Source of the DNA: Polaribacter sp. HaHaR_3_91
GTDB lineage: Bacteria; Bacteroidota; Bacteroidia; Flavobacteriales; Flavobacteriaceae
Reading direction: 5' to 3'
Assembly: GCF_019278525.1 (NCBI RefSeq)
Contig: NZ_CP058986.1
Span: 2,328,001 to 2,392,000, forward strand
Length of the DNA stretch: 64,000 bases
The stretch's first letter is position 1. Each line of letters begins with the position of its first letter. A model generated the notes under the pieces. The model worked only from the letters and a program-made list of their open reading frames with translations. It searched no databases and had not been told where the DNA came from. Positions 1 through 8,676 of the stretch are shown piece by piece. The position numbers and the translations under genes are program-made.

Positions 1-915
1 CGGCAAATGGACTAATATTTCTACTTCTGCAGCTGTATTATCTTCAATCTTTTTTATTTTAATCTTCCCTTTATCATTGGCTTTTAAAATACTATCAATT
101 AGAGTGGTGGTAGTCGTAGAAAACGGAATTTCAGTAATCACCAACGTCTTTTTATCTAGTTGATGAATTTTAGCACGAACTCTTACTTTTCCCCCACGTT
201 TACCATCATTATAATGAGTAAAATCTGCAATTCCTCCTGTTAAAAAATCAGGAACAATTTTAAAACTTCTCCCTTTTAAGTATTTTATAGAAGCATCTAT
301 TAATTCAATAAAGTTATGTGGTAATATTTTAGTAGACAAACCAACCGCAATTCCCTCTGCTCCTTGTGCTAACAATAACGGAAATTTTACAGGTAAATCT
401 ATCGGCTCTTTTCTACGTCCGTCGTAAGACATTTTCCAAGCAGTAGTTTTCGGATTAAAAACAACATCCAAGGCAAATTTAGACAAACGAGCCTCAATAT
501 AACGAGAAGCAGCAGCCCTATCTCCTGTAAGAATGTTACCCCAGTTCCCTTGCATATCAATCAGCAATTCTTTCTGACCAATTTGCACCATGGCATCAGC
601 AATAGAAGCATCACCGTGTGGGTGATATTGCATCGTATGACCAACAATATTCGCTACCTTATTATAACGTCCATCATCCAAATCTTTCATAGAATGCATA
701 ATTCTACGCTGCACTGGTTTTAACCCATCTTCTAACGACGGAACCGCTCTTTCTAAAATTACATAAGAAGCATAATCTAAAAACCACTCCTTGTACATCC
801 CTGTAACTTTGGTTATGGTTTCTACTGCTTCTGCCGGATTTTCTAGAGAATCAGATTGATCTTCAGGATTCGTTAATTCTTCTTCGTGTTCGTTCTCGTT
901 AATTTCTTCACTCAT
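1..915 (-). CDS. parC: DNA topoisomerase IV subunit A, 3' part outside the window
   Basis: This is the cleavage-and-religation subunit of the type IIA topoisomerase that decatenates daughter chromosomes; it works as a heterotetramer with ParE. The 305 codons visible run in frame to the window edge, so the C-terminal half lies outside. After an acidic, disordered start (MSEEINENEHEEE) come the winged-helix region with the motif GLKPVQRRIMHSM, the segment HTMQYHPHGDASIADAM, and the active-site motif AAASRYIEARLS, in which Tyr139 is the expected DNA-linking residue. ParC and GyrA are close relatives; the parE gene upstream on the same strand and the lack of a gyrase context favour ParC. The ATG at 913-915 is the natural start. 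About 540 bases separate it from the parE stop, an interval filled by a small gene, a pseudogene and a repeat, so parC may need its own promoter. Confidence 0.93.
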   Translation of the reverse strand, partial: MSEEINENEHEEELTNPEDQSDSLENPAEAVETITKVTGMYKEWFLDYASYVILERAVPSLEDGLKPVQRRIMHSMKDLDDGRYNKVANIVGHTMQYHPHGDASIADAMVQIGQKELLIDMQGNWGNILTGDRAAASRYIEARLSKFALDVVFNPKTTAWKMSYDGRRKEPIDLPVKFPLLLAQGAEGIAVGLSTKILPHNFIELIDASIKYLKGRSFKIVPDFLTGGIADFTHYNDGKRGGKVRVRAKIHQLDKKTLVITEIPFSTTTTTLIDSILKANDKGKIKIKKIEDNTAAEVEILVHLP

Positions 916-982
916 TTTTAAACGTTTAACAGTTTAATCGTTGAACTATGTATTTTTCTATATTTAAAATATAAATGTAGAT

Positions 983-1073
983 AAAGCTTTTGGGCGTTAC
1001 CTAAAGGTCGGGCTTTTCGTTGTATCTTTTTTATGAAAAATAAAAAAGGATGTCACTTCAATCCCTAACGCAA
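983..1073. repeat. dispersed intergenic repeat of flavobacterial type
   Basis: The segment contains GGGCGTTACCTAAAGGTCGG, then CTTTTCGTTGTATC, an AT-rich stretch and finally GGATGTCACTTCAATCCC. From memory, intergenic elements with this order of blocks (GGGCGTTACC, GGTCGGGC, ACTTCAATCCC, TAACGC) recur in many Flavobacteriaceae genomes; I cannot run the search here. It is not unusual in base order for a stable RNA, but no tRNA or known RNA fold is seen. It touches the 3' end of the decayed ORF6N gene, whose last codons read into it. Only one copy is visible in this window. Confidence 0.5.
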
Positions 1074-1300
1074 GTATATTTACCAACTATATTCTTTATT
1101 TTTTTTCCTTTTTTAAAACCAATTTTATTTCTCTCTAGCGTATTTTCTTTCTTCTCCACCAATTCATATAAGCTAGATAATATGGTAACTCCTTGTTCTG
1201 TAAAAACCATTGGAGCATAACGTAAACTCATCGTTTCAGAATTGGAAGTGCCAAATTGAAACCTCCAGTTTTCATGCTTACTTTTTAGGTTCTTTATTTT
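1058..1300 (-). pseudogene. ORF6N-domain protein remnant
   Basis: An 81-codon open stretch without a usable start codon translates to a sequence with the blocks [20 protein letters not shown] and LRYAPMVFTEQGVTILSSLY, then ELVEKKENTLERNK. The 'LKSQ..TS' and 'PMVFTEQGV' blocks are the hallmark of the ORF6N domain, a phage-derived DNA-binding domain common in Bacteroidota. The first half of the domain is missing: a stop codon lies directly upstream at 1301-1303. The last codons run into a dispersed repeat. Intact members are usually 150-300 aa. The fragment overlaps the 3' end of the small membrane-protein gene by about 20 bases. I read it as a truncated, inactive gene. Confidence 0.65.
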
Positions 1301-1478
1301 TTATTTGCATAGAAATTATAAACAATGTACCAGATAAAACTCCAAAGAATGCACCAGAATTAGATTTACTAGACATGTTATTCCAATCTATTTGAAACAA
1401 CCAAAACAATAAAATCAAAGCAAAAATTCCGGTAAGAATATTCTTAATTAGTTTTTTATTATATTTCATCCTCTTCAA
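1278..1478 (-). CDS. small two-helix membrane protein, function unknown
   Basis: The 66-residue product has a basic start ([13 protein letters not shown]), a hydrophobic helix at about residues 13-29 ([15 protein letters not shown]), a short polar loop ([10 protein letters not shown]) and a second helix at about 42-58, ending in a lysine-rich tail. A two-helix inner-membrane protein is therefore likely. The start overlaps the last 20 bases of parE; an alternative ATG at 1467-1469 would shorten the overlap to 11 bases. The coupling suggests co-transcription with parE. I do not recognise a family. The gene could be real or a fortuitous frame; the clean membrane topology and tight spacing make real more likely. 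Confidence 0.6.
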   Translation of the reverse strand: MKRMKYNKKLIKNILTGIFALILLFWLFQIDWNNMSSKSNSGAFFGVLSGTLFIISMQIKNKEPKK

Positions 1479-3321
1479 TCGTATCTAATTCAACCTTTAG
1501 ATTCTCAATAATAAACTTCTGTCTGTCAGGAGTATTTTTTCCCATATAAAACTCTAGCATTTGCTCAATAGACATTTCTTTATCTAACATTACAGGATCT
1601 AAACGAATATCATTACCAATAAAATGCACAAATTCATTCGGAGAAATCTCTCCCAAACCTTTAAATCGAGTTATCTCTGGTTTTCCCCTTAATTTATCAA
1701 TTGCTTCTCGTTTCTCTTCATCAGAATAACAATAAAACGTTTCTTTTTTATTTCGAACTCTAAACAACGGAGTTTCTAAAATATATAAATGCCCTTCTTT
1801 TATTAATTCAGGGAAAAATTGTAAGAAAAATGTAATCAATAACAAACGAATGTGCATACCATCTACATCGGCATCGGTTGCAATTACAATATTATTATAA
1901 CGCAAATCTTCTAAACCATCTTCTATATTTAATGCTGCTTGCAAAAGATTGAATTCTTCATTTTCATACACAATTTTCTTACTTAATCCGTAAGAATTTA
2001 AAGGCTTTCCTTTTAAACTAAAAACGGCTTGTGTATTTACATTTCTAGATTTTGTAATAGAACCAGATGCAGAATCTCCCTCTGTAATAAAAAGTGTAGA
2101 TTCTAAATACGCTTCTTTTTTTGTATCCCCCAAATGGATTCTACAATCTCTTAATTTTTTATTGTGTAAACTAGATTTCTTAGCTCTGTCTTTTGCTAAT
2201 TTTCTAATTCCAGAAAGTTCTTTTCGCTCTTTCTCTGCCTGAACAATTTTTCTATGTAACGCATCTGCAACATCTGTATTTCTATGCAGGTAATTATCTA
2301 GTTTTGTTTTTAAGAAATCATTAATATACGTTCTTACAGTTGGCAAATCTCCTCCCATATCTGTAGAACCTAATTTTGTTTTTGTCTGACTTTCAAATAC
2401 AGGTTCCATCACTTTAATAGCAACCGCAGAAATAATAGATTTTCTAATATCTGAAGCTTCAAAAGCTTTGCCGTAAAATTCTCTAATTGTTTTTACAATT
2501 GCTTCTCTAAATGCAGATTGATGCGTTCCTCCTTGCGTGGTATGTTGCCCATTTACAAAAGAATGATATTCTTCTGAATATTGCGTTTTACTATGGGTAA
2601 TGGCAACTTCTATATCATCTCCTTTTAAGTGAATTATTGGATACAACATATCATCTACATTGTTGTTATCTTCCAATAAATCTTTCAATCCATTTTCCGA
2701 AAGGAATTTTTCTCCATTAAAAATTATGGTTAAACCGGGGTTTAAATACACATAATATTTTAACATTTTGGCTACATACTCATTTCTGAATTTGTACTTT
2801 TTAAATATTTCTTCATCCGGAATAAACGAAACCTTAGTACCTTTTCTACGAGATGACTCTTCTAAAAACTCCTGATTTTCTAAATTTCCCTGGCTAAATT
2901 CTGCCGAAGCAGATTTTCCTTCACGAGAAGATTCTACTCTAAAAAATGACGAAAGTGCATTTACCGCCTTAGTACCAACTCCATTTAAACCTACCGATTT
3001 TTTAAACGCTTTAGAGTCGTATTTTCCACCAGTATTCATCTTAGAAACTACGTCAACTACTTTCCCTAAAGGAATTCCACGTCCGTAATCTCTAACAATA
3101 ACTTTGCTTCCATGAATAGAGATTTCAATGGTTTTACCGGCGCCCATAACATACTCATCTATAGAGTTGTCTAAAACTTCTTTTACAAGAATGTAAATTC
3201 CATCGTCTGCAGAAGACCCATCGCCCAATTTACCAATGTACATTCCGGGACGCATTCTTATATGCTCTTTCCAGTCTAAAGACCTGATATTATCTTCGGT
3301 ATATTTTGTTTCTTGACTCAT
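1459..3321 (-). CDS. parE: DNA topoisomerase IV subunit B
   Basis: The ATPase subunit of topoisomerase IV, 620 aa, near the usual length. The GHKL ATPase fold spans about residues 30-210: [10 protein letters not shown] (Glu48 and Asn52 for ATP hydrolysis and magnesium), [10 protein letters not shown] and [13 protein letters not shown] bind the nucleotide. The transducer domain follows, and the TOPRIM domain is marked by [13 protein letters not shown] and later [14 protein letters not shown], the acidic metal-binding pair. The C terminus holds the [10 protein letters not shown] region. Its partner parC lies downstream on the same strand, with a small membrane gene and a decayed gene between them. 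GyrB is the main alternative, but the length and neighbouring parC fit ParE. The start [10 protein letters not shown] is the first in-frame ATG. Confidence 0.95.
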   Translation of the reverse strand: MSQETKYTEDNIRSLDWKEHIRMRPGMYIGKLGDGSSADDGIYILVKEVLDNSIDEYVMGAGKTIEISIHGSKVIVRDYGRGIPLGKVVDVVSKMNTGGKYDSKAFKKSVGLNGVGTKAVNALSSFFRVESSREGKSASAEFSQGNLENQEFLEESSRRKGTKVSFIPDEEIFKKYKFRNEYVAKMLKYYVYLNPGLTIIFNGEKFLSENGLKDLLEDNNNVDDMLYPIIHLKGDDIEVAITHSKTQYSEEYHSFVNGQHTTQGGTHQSAFREAIVKTIREFYGKAFEASDIRKSIISAVAIKVMEPVFESQTKTKLGSTDMGGDLPTVRTYINDFLKTKLDNYLHRNTDVADALHRKIVQAEKERKELSGIRKLAKDRAKKSSLHNKKLRDCRIHLGDTKKEAYLESTLFITEGDSASGSITKSRNVNTQAVFSLKGKPLNSYGLSKKIVYENEEFNLLQAALNIEDGLEDLRYNNIVIATDADVDGMHIRLLLITFFLQFFPELIKEGHLYILETPLFRVRNKKETFYCYSDEEKREAIDKLRGKPEITRFKGLGEISPNEFVHFIGNDIRLDPVMLDKEMSIEQMLEFYMGKNTPDRQKFIIENLKVELDTIEEDEI

Positions 3322-3623
3322 GAAATATCTTACTATTGTTAGGTTTGAAGCCTTGCTAAAATAGCATTAAACAAACTAAAATAAAAGGATTCAGACAATT
3401 AGTTATCAACATGATTTTAACGTTTTTTTTCTCTAAATTTCATCAACTTATAAAAAATAAAATCTAAAAAAATTAAGGTAAAAATCATCAAATTTAACAG
3501 GAACTCAAAAATACAAATTCCGCATAAAAATCACAAAAAAAAACAATATGTTATATTTTCAAACAAGTCATTATTTACTAAACAATTTTATTACTTTTGA
3601 CGTCTGATATAAAATAAAACAAA
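3322..3623. other. divergent intergenic region between parE and lysA
   Basis: These 302 bases separate two divergently transcribed genes and are extremely AT-rich. A -7 box for lysA is seen near 3592. I found no convincing -7 box for parE, no open frame of coding character, and no stable RNA. Confidence 0.6.
3592..3599 (+). promoter_or_regulatory. Bacteroidota -7 box upstream of lysA
   Basis: TACTTTTG is an exact match to the TAnnTTTG box used by the primary sigma factor of Bacteroidota. It ends 24 bases before the GTG start of lysA, a suitable distance. A clear TTTG -33 box is not visible, so the assignment rests on one element. Confidence 0.5.
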
Positions 3624-4853
3624 GTGAAAAACGCACAATTAATTAAGTTAGCAAATACATACGGAAGTCCGTTATATGTTTACGATACAGATAAAATAGA
3701 ATCTCAATACAATAGATTAACAAATGCTTTTAGTAGTGTTAAAAGTTTAAAGTTAAATTATGCTGTAAAAGCACTTTCTAATATTAATATATTAAAGTTC
3801 TTTAAAGACTTAGGTTCTGGTTTAGATACTGTTTCATTTCAAGAAGTACAATTGTGTTTAACTACAGGAATTGAGCCTCACGATATTATTTATACACCAA
3901 ACGGTGTTTCTTTATCAGAAATTGAACAAGTTGCTAAATTAGGTGTTCAAATTAATATTGACAACCTTTCTATTTTAGAGCAATTCGGACAAAAACACCC
4001 AGATATTCCTGTTTGTGTACGTATCAACCCACATATTATGGCGGGTGGAAATTCTAAAATTTCAGTGGGTCATATCGATTCTAAATTCGGAATTTCGATT
4101 CACCAAGTACCTCATATTAAACGTGTGGTAGAAAATACGGGAATGAACATCAACGGAATTCACATGCACACTGGTTCTGATATTTTAGATATCGATACTT
4201 TTTTACGTGCTTCTGATATTTTATTTGATGTAGCTAAACAATTCGAAAACATCGATTTTATCGATTTTGGAAGTGGATTTAAAGTTCCTTATAAAGAAGG
4301 AGATATTTCTACAGATATAGAGCAATTAGGTTTGCAATTATCAGAAAGATTCAATGAATTTTGTGCAAATTATGGGAAAGACATTACTTTAATGTTTGAA
4401 CCTGGTAAATTTTTAGTTTCTGAAGCAGGTTCTTTTTTAGCGAAAGTAAATGTTGTTAAACAGACAACTTCTACCGTTTTTGCACATGTAGATTCTGGTT
4501 TCAATCACTTGGTAAGACCAATGATGTACGATTCTTACCACCACATTACCAATATTTCTAACCCAAAAGGAAGAGATCGTTATTACTCAGTAGTAGGTTA
4601 TATTTGTGAAACGGATACGTTTGCATCAAATAGAAGAATTGCAGAAATTTCTGAAGAAGATGTATTATGTTTCCACAATGCGGGTGCATATTGTTTCTCA
4701 ATGGCGTCTAACTACAATTCTCGTTATATTCCTGCAGAAGTTATGGTGCATAAAGGAAAAGATTACCTTATTAGAAAAAGACAAACTATTCAAGATATTT
4801 TACACAACCAAGTTGTAGTAGATTTTTCTAAAACAGAAAAAGTAGAAGCTTAG
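3624..4853 (+). CDS. lysA: diaminopimelate decarboxylase
   Basis: A PLP enzyme of 409 aa that decarboxylates meso-diaminopimelate to L-lysine, the last step of lysine synthesis, in the cytosol. The fold-type III barrel carries the PLP lysine in LNYAVKALSN (Lys49). HMHTGSDI and the glycine loop FGSGFKVPYKEGD bind the phosphate; EPGKFLVSEAG is typical of the family. The second domain has ICETDTFASN, where the active-site cysteine sits, and NAGAYCFSMASNYN. The start is GTG; the segment YGSPLYVYD close to the N terminus fixes it, because family members begin there. A promoter box lies just upstream and a terminator hairpin just downstream, so it is probably transcribed alone. Related decarboxylases for ornithine or carboxynorspermidine are less likely given these motifs. 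Confidence 0.93.
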   Translation: MKNAQLIKLANTYGSPLYVYDTDKIESQYNRLTNAFSSVKSLKLNYAVKALSNINILKFFKDLGSGLDTVSFQEVQLCLTTGIEPHDIIYTPNGVSLSEIEQVAKLGVQINIDNLSILEQFGQKHPDIPVCVRINPHIMAGGNSKISVGHIDSKFGISIHQVPHIKRVVENTGMNINGIHMHTGSDILDIDTFLRASDILFDVAKQFENIDFIDFGSGFKVPYKEGDISTDIEQLGLQLSERFNEFCANYGKDITLMFEPGKFLVSEAGSFLAKVNVVKQTTSTVFAHVDSGFNHLVRPMMYDSYHHITNISNPKGRDRYYSVVGYICETDTFASNRRIAEISEEDVLCFHNAGAYCFSMASNYNSRYIPAEVMVHKGKDYLIRKRQTIQDILHNQVVVDFSKTEKVEA

Positions 4854-4874
4854 AAAAGCTTTTAAACAAGTTAT

Positions 4875-4913
4875 AAATCCATCAGAAAATATATTTTTTG
4901 GTGGATTTTTTTA
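4875..4913 (+). terminator. intrinsic terminator after lysA
   Basis: AAATCCATC pairs with GGTGGATTT across a loop of about 16 bases, and a run of T follows. It lies 22 bases past the lysA stop codon and ends before the next gene. Confidence 0.7.
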
Positions 4914-4948
4914 TTAAATTTACCTTCTACATTTAAAACAAATTTAAA

Positions 4949-5560
4949 ATGAAAATATTAGGAATTGGAAGCAACTACGTTACCGACTTAAAAGATATCG
5001 AAGACAAAAAGAAAGGTAAAAAATTTATCTTTTCTAAGCCAGAAAGTAGTTTGGCTGTTAATTGTGATGTGGAATACCCAAGTAGCATAACAAACGAATT
5101 AATTTACGAAGTTGAACTTGTTGTTAAAATTGGTAAAGAAGGAAAAAACATTGCTAAAGAAGACGCTAATTCTTACATTTCTGAAATTGCTGTTGGTATC
5201 GATTATACGGCAACAGATATTTTAAAAGATGCCAGAGAAACAAAACATCCTTGGGATTTTGCAAAGGGTTTTGATGGCGCTGCACCAATTTCTAGTTTTA
5301 AACCCGTTGCTGATTATAATTTAGCAGATATCGATTTCGATTTAAAAATTAATGGAGAAGAAAAACAAAAAAGTAATACGGCTTATATGATTAACGATTT
5401 TGCTGATATTATTGTGTTTATATCAAAGTACATGACGTTACAACCTGGAGATTTAATTTTTACAGGAACACCTGCACTTGGTAAAGGAGAAATCTTTAAA
5501 GGAGATCAATTACAATGTTCTGTAAACGGAGAATTGTTGTTAGATTTTAAAATGATATAA
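4949..5560 (+). CDS. fumarylacetoacetate hydrolase family protein
   Basis: A 203-residue single-domain member of the FAH superfamily. These metal-dependent enzymes cleave or decarboxylate acylpyruvates and related 1,3-dicarbonyl acids; small bacterial members often act as acylpyruvase or oxaloacetate decarboxylase. The metal-binding acidic residues are visible in IYEVELVVKIG (Glu-x-Glu) and further on in AVGIDYTATD. The motif KGFDGAAPIS and the C-terminal DLIFTGTPALGKG are characteristic. The substrate cannot be read from sequence. A GNAT gene starts 13 bases downstream, suggesting a two-gene operon. The ATG start agrees with the family's usual N terminus. Confidence 0.88.
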   Translation: MKILGIGSNYVTDLKDIEDKKKGKKFIFSKPESSLAVNCDVEYPSSITNELIYEVELVVKIGKEGKNIAKEDANSYISEIAVGIDYTATDILKDARETKHPWDFAKGFDGAAPISSFKPVADYNLADIDFDLKINGEEKQKSNTAYMINDFADIIVFISKYMTLQPGDLIFTGTPALGKGEIFKGDQLQCSVNGELLLDFKMI

Positions 5561-5573
5561 TTTATTTTTTTTG

Positions 5574-6086
5574 ATGAAAATTAGACTTTCTAAAATTGAA
5601 GACGTTTCAGAAATTATGATTATTATTAACGATGCCAAAGAACTTTTAGCATCTTTACATATTGATCAATGGCAAAACGGATATCCAAATACAGCACAAA
5701 TAGAAAATGATATTCTAAAAGGCGAAAGTTACGTTGTTATTAATGATGAAAATCAAGTAATGGCAACCTCTATGTTTACTACAAACCCAGAACCAACCTA
5801 TAAAATTATTGATGGAAATTGGATTATTGATGAAACAGAAGTATACGGAGTTATTCATAGAATGGCGATTAAAAAAGAATTTAGAAAATTAGGTTTAGCT
5901 ACTTTTCTATTTGATGAATTTCATCAACAATTAAAAGATAAAAAAGTAAAAAGTTTAAAGATAGATACACATGAAGAAAATATCGGAATGCAATCTTTAA
6001 TCAAAAAATTAGGTTACACTTATTGCGGAATTATTTATACCAATTATAACGCTAAGAGATTAGCTTTTGAGAAAGTAATTTCATAA
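5574..6086 (+). CDS. GNAT family N-acetyltransferase
   Basis: A 170-residue acetyl-CoA-dependent acetyltransferase. The start is taken as ATG at 5574, since the preceding in-frame TTG adds only one residue. MKIRLSKIEDVSEIMIII is the typical first strand and helix of the GNAT fold. The acetyl-CoA loop is in IKKEFRKLGLATFLFDEF at about residues 100-118, a variant of the R/Q-x-x-G-x-G/A motif. The C-terminal NIGMQSLIKKLGYTYCG is the usual 'N-x-x-a-x-x-x-y-x-k-x-G-F/Y' element. The acceptor is unknown. It follows the FAH gene after 13 bases and is probably co-transcribed with it. A fold-back repeat begins immediately after its stop codon. Confidence 0.88.
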   Translation: MKIRLSKIEDVSEIMIIINDAKELLASLHIDQWQNGYPNTAQIENDILKGESYVVINDENQVMATSMFTTNPEPTYKIIDGNWIIDETEVYGVIHRMAIKKEFRKLGLATFLFDEFHQQLKDKKVKSLKIDTHEENIGMQSLIKKLGYTYCGIIYTNYNAKRLAFEKVIS

Positions 6087-6143
6087 TGTCTATTCGAGTG
6101 CAGTCGAGAACTTTTTAACCTTTTCACTACGCTCAAGGAGACA
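6087..6143. repeat. 57-bp fold-back (MITE-like) intergenic repeat
   Basis: The element starts with TGTCTATTCGAGTGCAGTCG and ends with CACTACGCTCAAGGAGACA. The two ends are imperfect inverted copies of each other: TGTCT pairs with AGACA, and GAGTGCAGT with ACTACGCTC. The left arm is itself nearly palindromic. It has no coding capacity. From memory, similar elements are frequent between genes in Flavobacteriaceae; a degenerate half (CTACTTCGCTCAAG) also occurs near 14660 in this window. It sits directly after the GNAT stop codon. Confidence 0.6.
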
Positions 6144-6161
6144 AAAATCTATTATATTAGC

Positions 6162-6197
6162 AACCTCATAAATTCATTTTTATGAGGTTTATTTTTT
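6162..6197 (+). terminator. intrinsic terminator before tex
   Basis: A perfect 11-bp stem, AACCTCATAAA with TTTATGAGGTT, closes a six-base loop and is followed by TATTTTTTC. It ends the FAH-GNAT transcript upstream of tex. Confidence 0.75.
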
Positions 6198-6218
6198 CTG
6201 ATAAAATTCAAATAAAAA

Positions 6219-8342
6219 ATGCAAATCCTTCAATATATAATTCAGCAAACACAACTTTCTTCTAAATCTGTAGAAAACACTATTTCATTATTAAATGAAG
6301 ATGCTACAATTCCTTTTATATCTAGATATAGAAAGGAAATGACTGGTAATTTAGACGAAGTAGAAATAGGAGAAATCGTTAAATTTAAAGAAGTCTTTGA
6401 GATTTTAGAAAAGCGAAAAAAAGCCATTTTAAAGGCATTAGAAGAACAAAGTGTTTTAACATCAGAATTAGAACAAAAAGTAACTACTTCTAAAGATTTA
6501 ATTGCTTTAGAAGATTTGTATTTACCTTTTAAGAAAAAGCGTAAAACAAAAGCAGAAACGGCACGTATACAAGGTTTAGAACCGTTGGCAAAAATGATCA
6601 TGAGTCAGCGTGTAAACGACTTAGAACATACTGCATCTAAATACACATCCAAGGAAGTTGCAACTATTGATAATGCACTTGAAGGAGCACGATTTATTAT
6701 TGCAGAATGGATTAATGAGCGCACAGATATCAGAAATAATATTAGACGCGAATTAGAACGTTATGCTACAATTTCATCTAAGGTAATAAAAACAAAGTCT
6801 GAAGATGAAAAGGCGCAAAAATTTAAAGATTACTTTGATTGGAGCGAATCTTTAAGTAGAATTCCATCACACCGTTTTTTAGCAATTTTAAGAGCAGAAA
6901 ATGAAGGTTTTATCCGTGTTAAAATAGAGATTGATACAGAAAGAGCCATTCAAAAAATGGAAGAACGAATTATTCGTACGCAAAACGAATGCACTCCACA
7001 AATAGAGCTCGCTATAAAAGATGCTTATAAACGCTTATTGTATCCATCTTTATCTAACGAAAGATTATCATTAGCAAAAGAAAATGCAGATGAAGATGCT
7101 ATAACCGTATTTTCTAAAAACTTAAAGCAATTACTTTTAGGTGCTCCTTTAGGCGAAAAAAGAATCTTAGCAATCGATCCTGGATTTAGATCTGGTTGTA
7201 AAATTGTATGTTTAAATGAGCAAGGAGATTTAGAGCATAATGAAACTATTTTTCCGCATGCACCACAAAATCAAACCATTGAATCCATCAAAAAAATAAA
7301 TTCTTTAGCAGAAGCGCATAAAATTGAAGCTATTGCTATTGGAAACGGGACTGCATCAAGAGAAACGGAGCAATTAGTAAAGAAAATTGAATTTAAACAT
7401 CCGGTCGATGTATTTGTAGTAAGTGAAGCTGGAGCGTCTATATACTCCGCTTCTAAAATTGCAAGAGATGAATTCCCTAATTTTGACGTTACTGTTCGTG
7501 GTTCTGTTTCCATCGGAAGACGTTTGCAAGATCCATTGGCTGAATTGGTTAAGATTGATGCAAAATCAATTGGGGTTGGACAATATCAACATGATGTAGA
7601 TCAAACAAAACTAAAAAAATCTCTTGATACAACCGTAGAAAGTTGTGTAAATACCATTGGTGTAAACATTAATACTGCAAGCGAATCTTTGTTGAGTTAT
7701 GTTTCTGGAATTGGACCTAAATTGGCCGAAAACATTGTAAATCATAGAAATGAAAATGGTTCTTTTACTTCTAGAAATGCCATTAAAAAAGTACCTCGTT
7801 TAGGAGGAAAAGCATACGAACAAGCTGCTGGTTTTTTACGAATTAAAAAAGGAAAAAATCCGTTAGATGATTCTGGCGTGCATCCAGAAAGTTATGCTTT
7901 GGTTGATAAAATGGCTAAAGATAATAACATAAAAGTTTCAGAGTTTATTGGTAACAAAGAATTAATTCAGAAAATAAACCTGAAAAATTATATTACAGAA
8001 ACTATTGGTTTACCTACTCTAGAAGATATTATTAAAGAATTAGAAAAACCAGGTTTGGACCCAAGAGAAAAAGCGAAAGTATTTTCTTTTGATAAAAACA
8101 TTAAAACGATTGCCGATTTAAGAATAGGGCAACTCTTACCAGGAATTGTAAATAATATTACCAATTTTGGCTGTTTTGTAGATGTTGGAATCAAAGAAAG
8201 TGGCTTAATTCACGTTTCTAATTTATCGGATACGTTTGTAAAAGATGTAAATGCAATTGTAAACCTACAACAACAAATTATTGCTAAAGTAATAGAGGTT
8301 GATGTTGCGAGAAAACGAATTCAATTGGCTTTAGTAAAGTAA
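6219..8342 (+). CDS. tex: Tex family RNA-binding transcriptional accessory protein
   Basis: A 707-residue Tex protein, a nucleic-acid-binding factor associated with transcription and stress tolerance. The helical N-terminal region (ISRYRKEMTGNLDEVEIGEI is a signature) precedes a YqgF-like RNase H fold with RILAIDPGFRSGCKIV. The core then has helix-hairpin-helix motifs, including VNINTASESLLSYVSGIGP. The C terminus is an S1 domain beginning about residue 630 (GQLLPGIVNNITNFGCFVDV) that binds single-stranded RNA. Length is slightly below the usual 720-780 aa but complete. No catalytic activity is established for the YqgF-like part. A copy of its last 15 or so codons recurs 300 bases downstream. 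Confidence 0.93.
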   Translation: MQILQYIIQQTQLSSKSVENTISLLNEDATIPFISRYRKEMTGNLDEVEIGEIVKFKEVFEILEKRKKAILKALEEQSVLTSELEQKVTTSKDLIALEDLYLPFKKKRKTKAETARIQGLEPLAKMIMSQRVNDLEHTASKYTSKEVATIDNALEGARFIIAEWINERTDIRNNIRRELERYATISSKVIKTKSEDEKAQKFKDYFDWSESLSRIPSHRFLAILRAENEGFIRVKIEIDTERAIQKMEERIIRTQNECTPQIELAIKDAYKRLLYPSLSNERLSLAKENADEDAITVFSKNLKQLLLGAPLGEKRILAIDPGFRSGCKIVCLNEQGDLEHNETIFPHAPQNQTIESIKKINSLAEAHKIEAIAIGNGTASRETEQLVKKIEFKHPVDVFVVSEAGASIYSASKIARDEFPNFDVTVRGSVSIGRRLQDPLAELVKIDAKSIGVGQYQHDVDQTKLKKSLDTTVESCVNTIGVNINTASESLLSYVSGIGPKLAENIVNHRNENGSFTSRNAIKKVPRLGGKAYEQAAGFLRIKKGKNPLDDSGVHPESYALVDKMAKDNNIKVSEFIGNKELIQKINLKNYITETIGLPTLEDIIKELEKPGLDPREKAKVFSFDKNIKTIADLRIGQLLPGIVNNITNFGCFVDVGIKESGLIHVSNLSDTFVKDVNAIVNLQQQIIAKVIEVDVARKRIQLALVK

Positions 8343-8366
8343 AATAATAATTCTTATATTTATAAA

Positions 8367-8513
8367 ATGAGCAATAAAACAGAAAAAAATGATCTTTGGG
8401 ATGACTTAACGGATTCTCAAAAGAATGAGATACAACAAGAAGTTAATGAATCTAACAAAAAGAAAAAAACAACTTGGGACGATGTTAAAAAAGAACTCTC
8501 AAAATTGAAGTAA
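8367..8513 (+). CDS. small antitoxin-like protein (48 aa)
   Basis: A 48-residue acidic/basic product starting MSNKTEKNDLWDDLTDSQKN and ending TTWDDVKKELSKLK. The arrangement 'LWDDLT..QK.EI....E' followed by a lysine-rich linker and 'TWDDVKKEL' resembles the short addiction-module component family (RelB/StbD-like antitoxins), whose members read LW..L...E...E....E followed by SWEEVK..L. No toxin gene lies next to it on either side; a ParE/RelE-type partner is absent. It starts 24 bases after the tex stop, so it may be co-transcribed. It sits between tex and a duplicated scrap of the tex 3' end. Reality of the gene is likely; the family assignment is tentative. Confidence 0.55.
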   Translation: MSNKTEKNDLWDDLTDSQKNEIQQEVNESNKKKKTTWDDVKKELSKLK

Positions 8514-8597
8514 TAAATTTCCTTCGAATTTTAAAAAAAGTATTTTTTCCTAATTTTAAGGTAAAAATCATTGTTCTTATTCCTCCGAAATTATTGT

Positions 8598-8654
8598 GCA
8601 TTTTTAGAAATTGATATAGCGAAAAAACGAATTCAATTGGCTTTGGTGAAGTAA
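8598..8654 (+). pseudogene. duplicated 3' end of tex
   Basis: The frame ends EIDIAKKRIQLALVK and a stop codon, against EVDVARKRIQLALVK at the true end of tex. The bases AACGAATTCAATTGGCTTT are identical in both. The copy lacks the rest of the S1 domain. It is a scrap of an ancient tandem duplication or of recombination around the small gene at 8367. Confidence 0.7.
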
Positions 8655-8676
8655 AATCGTGCTTAAAAAATAAAAT

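Noticed and set aside
6242..6601. 119-codon frame antisense to tex
   Set aside because: Lies inside the well-supported tex gene; a mirror of its codon pattern.
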